Below are positions 56,580 through 64,000 of a DNA stretch of 64,000 bases, in pieces (the stretch's first letter is position 1; every line of letters begins with the position of its first letter). The stretch is from Chloranthus sessilifolius (lineage: Eukaryota > Streptophyta > Magnoliopsida > Chloranthales > Chloranthaceae), in assembly GCA_021018995.1 (NCBI GenBank), contig CM037587.1, forward strand, positions 60,734,104 to 60,798,103, in the 5' to 3' direction. The position numbers were made by a program, and so were the translations under genes. The notes below the pieces were generated by a model. It was not told where the DNA came from, did no database searches, and saw only the letters and a program-made list of their open reading frames with translations.

Positions 56580-57642
56580 TTCTAAATCTGGCGATTCTGG
56601 CTGCGAGCCCGAGCACAAAAGGGGCCCCCCTTTTCAAATTCTCTCCTCCTCCCTCCTTTCTTCTTGAGTCCAGGACAACCCCCTTATGGTTTTTTTGTTT
56701 TTGATTTGGCTTGAATTCCATTACTGGCGGTCGCGGGTGTGGATCGAAAGGCGCTTACCCTCCGCCGCTCTTCGTTTTTCTCCCCCATTGAAGGTAACCA
56801 TTACCTTCCCTTACTTTCTCTTTGTATTTTGATAACATTATTGTTTTTCTTTTTCTCTCTCTTTTTTTTTTCTTTTATGGTGAAATGCTTTTTCTTTTTT
56901 TCATTTCCATTTAAACATATGTGATGCCTATGTTCCTTTTCTCTCGGTTTTGTTGTTTTTTTTTTTTTTTTTCCTTAGGCCTATTTTTTTTCATCTATTA
57001 TTTATTCATCTCATCCTATTTTCTCTTTCTTTTTTGTTTTCGATGGATTAGCGCATCTTATTTTTTTGGATTAGCACACTCGCACATGGTTTTGTTTGTT
57101 TTTTTTATACACACATCTCTTTTTTGGATTAGTACCCACACACACATGATTTTTTTGTTTTTTTTTCTTTTAGTACACACACACATCTTTTCTTTCGGAT
57201 TAGTATATACACATGAGTTTTTTTTTTGTTTTTTAGTACACACACGTCGTTTTTTTGTTTTGGATTAGTATACATACACACATGTTGTTTTTTTTTTTTT
57301 AGTTTAGTACACACACACACACATCTCTCTTTTTTTTTTTTGGTTTTGGATTAGTATTCATACACACGTCTTTTTTTTTTTTTTAGTTTAGTACACACAC
57401 ACACACACATCTCTCTTTTTTTTGGTTTTGGATTAGTATTCATACACACATGTTTTTTTTTTTTTTTTTTTTTTAGCACACACACACACACATCTCTTTT
57501 TTTGGTTTGGGATTAGTATACATACACACATGGTTGTTTTTTTTTTGTTATTATTCTTTGGATTAGTGCATATACATATTTTTCTCTTTCTTCTTTTTTT
57601 GTTGGCAACCCCTCATATGCCGATGCGTCTCATGTTTTCAGG
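56580..57642 (+). other. Likely 5' UTR exon and T-rich 5' UTR intron of the E7 plant-mobile-domain gene
   Basis: CCCCCATTGAAGGTAACC at about 56780-56795 looks like a donor site (AAG/GTAACC). A very T-rich stretch runs to CATGTTTTCAG/GATG at 57641, a good acceptor two bases before the ATG. The intron would be about 855 bp and contains the GGATTAGTAY minisatellite. In E4 the same acceptor (TTTCTCTCAGGATG) is present near 30765. Confidence 0.55.
56990..57560 (+). repeat. CA- and T-rich minisatellite in the putative intron
   Basis: About ten loose units of 45-65 bp, each made of a T run, TTTGGATTAGTAY or TTTAGTACACAC, then (CA)n and CATCTCT or CATGTT. Open frames in both strands are artefacts. 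It is likely unstable in length. Confidence 0.85.
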
Positions 57643-60046
57643 ATGTCTGCTGACGAGGGACATGATCAGCAAGAAGGGCCGGAAATGGCCTACGGCCCCC
57701 GTGGGGAATAGTTCATTGTGTCTCAGCGCTCCTCCCAGCCTTGGTATGAGATGCAAGCACACCCATATGTCCAACTTCGGGATCATTGGTCAGGTAAACA
57801 GATGGACCCCCTCCTCCTTTCCGCTTTTATTTTCCTTTGATGCCCTCATTATACCTCCCTGCCCCTATCTGATTGATGCCTTTTTCTTGCAGCCCCTGCC
57901 GCACATTATGTTCCGAGGCGGTTGGTTTGACCTCCAACGCCTTGTGCTTTACCTTCCCCCAGTGGTGAAGGACCTACTTACTGCTGCCGGTTTTGGGGAC
58001 TTCATTTCGTGCCCCGCCGTAAGAGCTGATACGGCCTATTTAAAAGTGTTGATAGAGCGTTTTCGCCCCGAGACGATGACATTCCACATGGCCGTGGCAG
58101 AGATGGCCTTCACTCCGGCGGACTGGTCTATGATCATTGGGGTTCGTATCGAAGGTGTGCCCGTGGTAACTACTCGCACACCAGGTAGGGAGGAGGTGAT
58201 TCAGCTGCTAGGGGCCTACCCGTCCTCAAGGAACGTTCGGGGCTCGGAGGTCAAGCTATCTTGGTTGGTTGATCAGTTTGGGCCTAATGAGTTGGTGGAC
58301 CAGGGGCAGCCCGACATGGACATTTACATCAAGCCTGCGCGCGCACTTATACTGGCCCGCATCTCCTTACTGTTCCTCCTGGGCAAGACTCTCCTCTCCA
58401 ACACCAGTGGAGGGCGAGTCTCTTTGTCCCTGCTCAGCTTGATGGTGAACTGGGAGACCGTGCATCGATTCGATTGGGGCGGCGCTGGCTATGCCGTACT
58501 TATGTCCAACCTAAAGCGGGCTGTTCTTGGGGAGTCTAGCTCCATTGTGAATTTCTGGCCTGCCGTCGAGGTATTTTATCTTTTGTTTTTAGTTTACTCA
58601 ATTTTCTTTTATAGCATACCTGTCCTCATCTGGATGCTTTCTCAGGTCTGGGGGTACCTTCACTTTCAGCCGGGTCGCCCTCTGCTTCAGTCTGACATTG
58701 CTACGTTCCCCCTTATGAGTAACTGGCATGTGGGTCACCGTCGGGACGTAGGTATGAAGCATTTAGAGTTAGGACTGTGCTCTCAGTTTGACCTGTTGAT
58801 CCCAGAGCAGGTAAAACAATTCCTTTTTTATAAATTTGGTAGCTCAGCTTCTGTGTGCTAGGGGTTCTGATCAAATGTGCACCTCCCCTTCCGATTTTTT
58901 CTTCTTTTACAGGTCATCCTCGACCCTTACATAGGATCCCCCTTCTAGAATTTGGCATCAATGGGCCCTTCTCGTCTTTTGCTGGACCGTCGTATCATCT
59001 TTCTCTACGGGTCCTGGACTAGGGCCTACTATTTAGGGGAGAGAGCGGTTCATCAGTATCGCCCTCTCTTTGTCGTGCCCCAAGCTCCTCCCGCCGATGT
59101 GTTGGCCCCAGAGGGCTCCATTGATGAGCTCACTGCTCACTTTCTTCATCATGGGGTTCCTATCGATGACCTTCTCCTGCTTGGGGGGTATCAGTCTTGG
59201 TACGACTCCCTGCCCTATCATTTCTTGCTGCCTCGCTTCGTGCCTGGTGCTAACTTTTTAGCTTTTGGCGGGCCGTGATCTCAGGTAATGCCCCTTTTCT
59301 TCTTTCATTCAGCAGCTTTCATGTGGTTACTTTGATTGACCTGTCACCCTTAATGATAAAACATTTCTCTCTACAGTTTGAGCAGGGCGGTGACTCAGAT
59401 GAGGGGGAATAGGAGGCCGTTCCCTATGATGCAACAGGTGTTGGACCTTCCGATCCTTCCGGGGCTGGTGCCTCTGGCATGGCTTCAAGTGCTGGACCCT
59501 TTGACCCTTCTGGTGCCGGTGCTTCTGGTAGCTCGCCCGTCGAGGTCCAGGGGACCTTCAAGCGCCTGGATGATGCCTTTTTGTCACGCGTGTGTGCCGA
59601 CGTGGCTGAAAAGGCATGGATTTCTGCTGAAGCTATCCAGGTCCCACCTCCCGAGCTGATTCCTGGGGTAATCTCTATCATGTTGCTCTGTTCTTTTTAC
59701 CCTTTGAATTATGCTGATGGCTTGTGTGACTAACACCTCCTTTTTCTTACTGGCCAGGATTATGAGTCGGCAGTGAGTCAGGCCGAGTACTACCGTAACC
59801 TCATTGGGCTTAGGGAGACCGAAGTGGTGAGTGAATGCTGGCCTAACCTAGTCATTTTCCTAGTTTACTTTCCGCCTGTTTCTCTATCTGATGGCTTTTG
59901 GTGTGCCTCTGCAGCGTGCTCGTGAAAAGGAGTCGCGCTCCTTGCTTAGCCGTATCTCTCAGGCATAGACTCGGGTGGGGGAGACCCGTACCTTTCAAAG
60001 TGCGAGCCGGCGCCAGAAGAAGTCGAAGGGGGCTGCCCAGGACTAG
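57643..60046 (+). pseudogene. Plant-mobile-domain (MAIN-like) extra gene in E7, antisense to gag-pol
   Basis: The ATG at 57643 begins MSADEGHDQQEGPEMAYGPR. Six GT-AG introns can be proposed at about 57794-57892, 58571-58645, 58811-58912, 59285-59376, 59668-59757 and 59827-59914; the stop is at 60044-60046. The largest exon (57893-58570) has FRGGWFDLQRLVLYLPPVV and RPETMTFHMAVAEM, the plant mobile domain, with IIGVRIEGVPV next to it. The exon after 58913 has YYLGERAVHQYR and LLLLGGYQSWYDSLPYH, and the end is Lys/Arg-rich. The domain occurs in MAIN-like nuclear proteins and in transposons. Introns are kept because the gene lies antisense to the element transcript. A few interruptions are present. 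The E4 copy shares exon borders. Confidence 0.82.
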
Positions 60047-60439
60047 TTTATTTCCTACAAATTTGACATAATAAAACAGCTTAGACTTGGCTTTATTTGG
60101 GGATATGTAATAACAAAAAAAAAATTTTGTTTGGATGGTTTATAATTTTCATGGTTTATGTGAATGTTTTATTTGGGTATTCCTTTTCTTCGGTGGTTTC
60201 CTTCCCCTTTTCCTTGCTTGGGATGAACTGGCACCTCTCCAATGATGAGGTTGATCATGCAGGTGACCCTTCGTATGTGACCTACGGGCGGCGCGCCACC
60301 CGGGTGTTTCTCACGGGTGTGGCATGGCCGCCCATGTGCGCTCTTGCGACGAAAAGGTGGTCAACATAATTACGTCCCTCCTTGGGAAAAGAAATAGACC
60401 AGTGAAGGGGGGGGGGCCTTACCAGCCTCGGCTTAAATC

Positions 60440-60569
60440 AGGCGTATATATTATATACGCCAGGCCAACATTCAACAATCAATAGCCAGGCGTATATATT
60501 ATATACGCCTGACCAATCCCCAGCAAAATTTGTTCAAAATTTGCCTTGGCGTATATAATATATACGCTT
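60440..60569. repeat. E7 inter-gene palindrome cluster, word TATA (3 copies)
   Basis: 60440-60462 (AGGCGTATATA, T, TATATACGCCA), 60488-60510 (perfect: AGGCGTATATA, T, TATATACGCCT) and 60547-60569 (TGGCGTATATA, A, TATATACGCTT). They end 150 bp upstream of the DUF7745-like start. E4 has TGTG-word copies at the matching place. Confidence 0.9.
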
Positions 60570-60573
60570 TTGC

Positions 60574-60580
60574 TATAAAG
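60574..60580 (+). promoter_or_regulatory. Likely TATA box of the E7 DUF7745-like gene
   Basis: TATAAAG lies five bases past the last palindrome and 140 bp upstream of the ATG at 60720. Position and form fit a plant core promoter. Confidence 0.5.
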
Positions 60581-60719
60581 CCCGTACCACCTTATAACTT
60601 GTCTCCTCTTTTACTATGGTTTGACTGTTTTGCCCCTCCTTTTATTTTCTTTCTCTCCCCTCTTTTTCTAGCGGGCCCATCGCCATATATTGATCGATAA
60701 AGAACCTCTTTGCACGCCG

Positions 60720-62204
60720 ATGGACCTGCCTTCAAAAGGAGGCCCAAGCTTTTATACGGGGACCGGTATACTTCCCTATTTGGACCCGGGGGCCAGCTTT
60801 TTGCAAAAATGGCATGATAGTTTGGCCGAGAGCGAGCTTGCTATTCTGAATGGCCTCGGGTTGTCCCGTCTTTCTTCTCTCCTCGTTGTTCCTCTGTTGC
60901 CCGACCTACTACAGGTGGCTTTGGCATCATGGGACACTAGGGCCCATGTTTTTAAATTTAGGTCTAGAGAGCTGACCCCAACTTTGGAAGAGTTAGCCTC
61001 CCTCACTGGCTTGAAGATGCATCGAGGCCTTGCCAAAGTAGTGCCCAAACCGGGGTATGCAAAGGCGGTCCACGTGGTCCTTGGCTTGAAGAAGGGTGGA
61101 TATGAGAAATGTTTCGCCGGAGGGCCCACCAGGTGTTCGGTGAAATTCCTGAGAGAACTTTTCGGTGACTCGAGCCTTGAAGTTGCCTATTCGAGATCCT
61201 TCAATGTGAAGGCCTTTGCTCTTTATTTGTTGTCGGGTTCTCTTCTTCACCGGGGTGAGAGCTTTTCCTCTCGGGCTATGTGATGTTTTGACCGAAGGAG
61301 GTCGCTCATTGGTACACCCGGTCTGGCAGAGATGTATCGAGGCTTGATGTGACCTCGGGCAGTTGGGATTTTCAGTGGGAGCACGCTTCTTGTTCAGATC
61401 TGGTTAGGAGAGCATTTGGCTATCATGGGGCCTGTGCCGAGATTCTGCTTGATTAGAGGGGATGTGGCTCGGGGTTTTCTGATCCGGAGTTCGAGACTGC
61501 CTGGTGGGAGCGTCGAGGAACTGAGCCTGTGGCTATCTGATGCAGAGCTGACCTGGCAGCTTCCCTGGACGGACGGCACCTTTCCGATTGTCCGCTCTCG
61601 GGATTGTGAGGGCATCACACTTTTGGGGCTGACCGGTAGCACATACTACTTCCCATCTCGGGTGCTCCGCCAATTCGAGTATACTCAGTATGTGCCGTGC
61701 ACCGCGAGGCCACCCCTGTGCTCTCTGATATTCTCTCGTGGTTCTCTTAGTGATCTTGTTCTCATAGCTGCCCTCTGAGAAACCCGCCAATCGGCGCATA
61801 TGTGAAGCTTGGTTCTGGGGGGCGTTGTCTCTCTGGGTTACGAGGGTTGGCTGGTATCTGAGGAATTACCTACTCCTAGCCCAGCTTTGGTAGATGTGGT
61901 AGAGACAGGGCCCTGGCCATGTAAGGAAGCGATGCTTCGGACCCGGATCGAGTCCCTTTCCGTAGAGAGGTTGGCTTTGATCGAGACTTTGGAGAAAGAA
62001 AGGGTCAGAGATGATATTGCGGAGGTGAGAGCTGCTACAGCCGAGAGCGAGGTTCTTCGGTTGACTGGTCTTTTGACTGAGTCCTGGTGAGCTTCACGGA
62101 GATGGCAGAAGAGTCTTCATGGTAGGTGGATGTCTGATCGAGATGCCCGCGAGGACTCCCTGCTTGCAGAGATTAGCGCTTTGAAGCGTGCTCCCGGCCC
62201 TTGA
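60720..62204 (+). pseudogene. DUF7745-like extra gene in E7, antisense to gag-pol
   Basis: The ATG at 60720 begins MDLPSKGGPSFYTGTG. Blocks: SRELTPTLEELASLTGLKMH, KVVPKPGYAKAVHVVLGLKK and CSVKFLRELFGDSSLE, then LWLSDAELTWQLPWTDGTF and GSTYYFPSRVLRQFEY, and a C-terminal coiled coil (RTRIESLSVERLALIETLEK) ending with a basic tail; stop at 62202-62204. No intron is obvious. DUF7745-type proteins are common in plant genomes, are often tied to Tat elements, and have no known activity. It is interrupted in several places but better preserved than the E4 copy. Confidence 0.68.
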
Positions 62205-62439
62205 CCTGTTCCTGCACATATCATAGATCATATACACAGGGGGGAAAGCCCCCTATCAGAGATCTCTTTTTGGGTTATCTTTTTCTATTTTTTGGGTTAT
62301 CTTTTTCTATTTTTGGGTTATCTTTTTCTATCTTTTTGGGACGTGACACTCAGCGGGCAACACTTGTAAAGGAAGGGAATGAAATCTATACATGCGCTCT
62401 TGTTTTTCTTTTTGTAATCCTGCACTGTAAGACTTTTTA
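62205..62439 (+). other. Region after the E7 DUF7745-like gene
   Basis: Contains three near-copies of TTTTTGGGTTATCTTTTTCT (62267-62335) and AT-rich sequence. No gene is seen. Confidence 0.6.
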
Positions 62440-63380
62440 TGGGATTTTTTCTTTTTTTCACCTGGTGGGGTTTCTCTTTTTTTTGTTTTTGGAATTTTCT
62501 CCTACACAGTGTGAGGTTTTTTATGGAAAAGAAAAAACTATTTTCTTTTTTGGAATTTTCTTCCTCACAGGGTGAGGCTTTTTATGAAAAAGGGAAATCT
62601 ATTTTCTTTTTGGAATTTTCTTCCTCACAGGGTGAGGCTTTTTGTGGAAAAGGGAAATCTATTTTCTTTTTGGAATTTTCTTCCTCACAGGGTGAGGTTT
62701 TTTATGGGAAAGAAAAATCTATTATCTTTTTTGGAATTTTCTTCCTCACAGGGTGAGGTTTTTTATGGGAAAGGGAAATCTATTATCTTTTTTAGAATTT
62801 TCTTCCTCACAGGGTGAGGCTTTTTGTGGAAAAGGGAAATCTATTTTCTTTTTGAAATTTTCTTTCTCACAGGGTGAGGTTTTTTTTTTATGGGAAAGGA
62901 ACATCTATTATCTTTTTTGGAATTTTCTTCCTCACAGGGTGAGGTTTTTTTATGGGAAAGGGAAATCTATTATCTTTTTTGGAATTTTCTTCCTCACAGG
63001 GTGAGATTTTTTTATGGGAAAGAGAAATCTATTATCTTTTTTGGGATTTTCTTCCTCACAGGGTGAGGTTTTTTATGGAAAAGAAAAATCTATTATCTTT
63101 TTTAGGATTTTCTTCCTCACAGGGTGAGGTTTTTTATGGGAAAGGGAAATCTATTATCTTTTTTGGGATTTTCTTCCTCACAGGGTGAGGTTTTTTATGG
63201 GAAAGAAAAATCTATTATCTTTTTTGGAATTTTCTTCCTCACAGGGTGAGGTTTTTTTATGGAAAAGGGAAATCTATTATCTTTTTTGGAATTTTCTTCC
63301 TCACAGGGTGAGGTTTTTTTATGGGAAAGGAAAATCTATTATCTTTTTTGGGATTTTCTTCCTCAGAGGGTGAGGTTTTT
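62440..63380 (-). repeat. E7 3' UTR tandem repeat, about 61 bp, about 15 units
   Basis: Each unit has CCTCACAGGGTGAGG (arms of six around AGG), TTTTTTATGGGAAAGG and AAATCTATTATCTTTTTTGG or variants. Units recur about every 60-64 bp. ORFs in this stretch are artefacts of the repeat. It holds the same place as the private repeats of E3 and E4. The motif AAATCTATTATCTTT is shared with the E4 unit. Confidence 0.93.
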
Positions 63381-64000
63381 TTTTTTGGGGCCAAACCAGT
63401 GGGTCCTATTTTGAGCATGGTCAAACCCTGTGGGTGAGGCACAGGTTTTTTCCTTTAAACATGGGAAGGTTAGCTGCCCTGGGATTGGTTCAGCCCTTTG
63501 TCTTTCCTTTTGGTCATGCGTCAGACGCTGCGATAGAGACGACATACTTGACTAGGATCCGATCCAATTTCCAATAGGAGTGACCCATCAAAGGGGAGAA
63601 GAGGCTTGAGGGATCCAAACTGAAATAGGCGGGCTAGGACAGATCTTCTCCTAATCTCTCTTTTCTTGACATTTTTTGCTCATAGCGCCCAAGACGGGTT
63701 TAGCCATACATCATCCTGTTTTACCCGTAGCGCCCTTTTGGGTTTTCACCACATCCATGGGTTCGCTCTCTTACCCCAGGAGCCCCTTCAGGTTTTCACC
63801 TGGTTCGCGTGAGTTCGCTGTTTTTACCCGTGGCGCCCTTTCGGGTTTTCACCACGTCCGTCTTGCTTTGAACTTGAATTAATTTTTTCTTCTTTTTTTT
63901 CTTTTCTTTTTTTTCTTTTTTTTCTTTTCTTTTTTTTTTCTTTTCTCTCAAGAACCAGAAAGCCACGACATGGGCGTCGATTCCGTCATAGCCGGCTGAA
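63381..64000 (-). other. E7 3' UTR (proximal part)
   Basis: On the minus strand it matches E3 28100-28700 and E4 36250-36850: the three-box repeat (63718-63860), the TTTGACCATGCTC block near 63415, and CACGACATGGGCGTCGA near 63962-63978. pol lies beyond the window edge. Confidence 0.8.
63718..63860 (-). repeat. E7 three-box 3' UTR repeat
   Basis: On the minus strand three boxes with GAAAACYCGAAAGGGCGC-like cores. The middle box is the variant (ACCAGGTG..., ...CCTGGGGTAAG). The order equals that of E3 and E4. Confidence 0.87.

Larger units (their letters stand above)
60047..60719. other. Spacer between the two E7 extra genes
   Basis: It contains the 3' UTR of the plant-mobile-domain gene (T-rich, to about 60240), a CG-rich block with GGCGGCGCGCCACCCGGG near 60288-60305, the palindromes (60440-60569) and a TATAAAG box at 60574-60580. 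A G-run (GGGGGGGG) at 60408 precedes the palindromes, as in E4 (33542). Confidence 0.65.
52973..64000 (-). mobile_element. E7, Tat-type Ty3/Gypsy retrotransposon, 3' half, with two antisense extra genes
   Basis: On the minus strand, starting at the right edge: 3' UTR with three-box repeat, tandem repeat (62440-63380), antisense DUF7745-like gene, palindromes, antisense plant-mobile-domain gene, palindromes, terminal UTR, hairpin, polypurine tract and 3' LTR (52973-54564). gag and pol lie beyond the window. It sits inside Copia E6: the sequence flanking the LTR at 52968-52972 (TTCAT) is E6, and the matching copy would be beyond the window. The LTR looks whole; the extra genes are the best-preserved copies in the window but are still interrupted. 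Confidence 0.88.

Noticed and set aside
57058-57320. Cys/Lys/Val-rich small frames on the minus strand
   Set aside because: Artefact of CA and T runs in the minisatellite.
57530-58861. Single 443-residue open frame taken as an uninterrupted protein
   Set aside because: It begins in the T-rich intron-like stretch and reads through two intron-like segments. Alignment with the E4 copy supports splice borders instead.
62201-63373. Series of overlapping small frames with FLTG or SSQGE repeats
   Set aside because: They are produced by the 61-bp tandem repeat and shift phase between units.

Overview
The window is repeat-rich nuclear DNA of a flowering plant. No host gene, rRNA, tRNA gene or CRISPR array was found. 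Nearly everything belongs to LTR retrotransposon fossils, mostly the Tat branch (Ogre/Retand kin) of Ty3/Gypsy, plus an Athila-like element, a Copia remnant and a non-autonomous hAT element. The species cannot be named. The plant assignment rests on plant-only features: Tat gag with a proline-rich head, a G-patch-like segment between protease and RT, a duplicated RNase H, plant-mobile-domain extra genes, and the LTR termini and primer-binding sites.

Layout. E1 is a Tat element on the minus strand: gag-protease at 1-1962, gag at 9538-11100, 5' LTR at about 11262-12193. It is split by E2, an Athila-like element (1963-9537) with two LTRs, a target-site duplication and a gag fossil but no recognisable pol. 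E3 is a plus-strand Tat element (12194-30714: LTR, leader, gag, protease, RT, RNase H, integrase, 3' UTR, polypurine tract) whose 5' end sits inside the E1 LTR. E3 carries a 2.66-kb solo-LTR-like insertion (15266-17927) and a hAT insertion (21817-22640). E4 is a minus-strand Tat element (48588 down to about 30715) joined tail to tail with E3. It has two antisense extra genes between pol and its truncated tail. E5 is the 3' end of a plus-strand Tat element (48589-50615) whose LTR is of the E1 family. E6 is a minus-strand Copia remnant (50866-52972). E7 is a minus-strand Tat element (52973 to beyond 64000) that sits in E6; only its 3' half is in view, again with the two antisense extra genes.

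Main observation. E3, E4 and E7 each carry clusters of a 23-nt palindrome with a constant frame and an element-specific 4-nt word: TGGCG, word, TA, one A or T, TA, reverse-complemented word, CGCCA. The word is CAAC in E3, TGTG in E4 and TATA in E7. Clusters lie at matching places: in the LTR U3 about 280 bp upstream of the TATA box (all three), in the leader about 0.8-1.0 kb past the LTR (E3, E4), about 150-170 bp upstream of the DUF7745-like extra gene (E4, E7), and upstream of the plant-mobile-domain extra gene (E7). This looks like a set of operator sites whose recognition word has changed between lineages. The two extra genes are antisense to gag-pol, and the first keeps GT-AG introns. Whether an extra-gene product binds the palindromes is speculation that can be tested.

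All retroelement genes here are old and interrupted in several places and are annotated as fossils.
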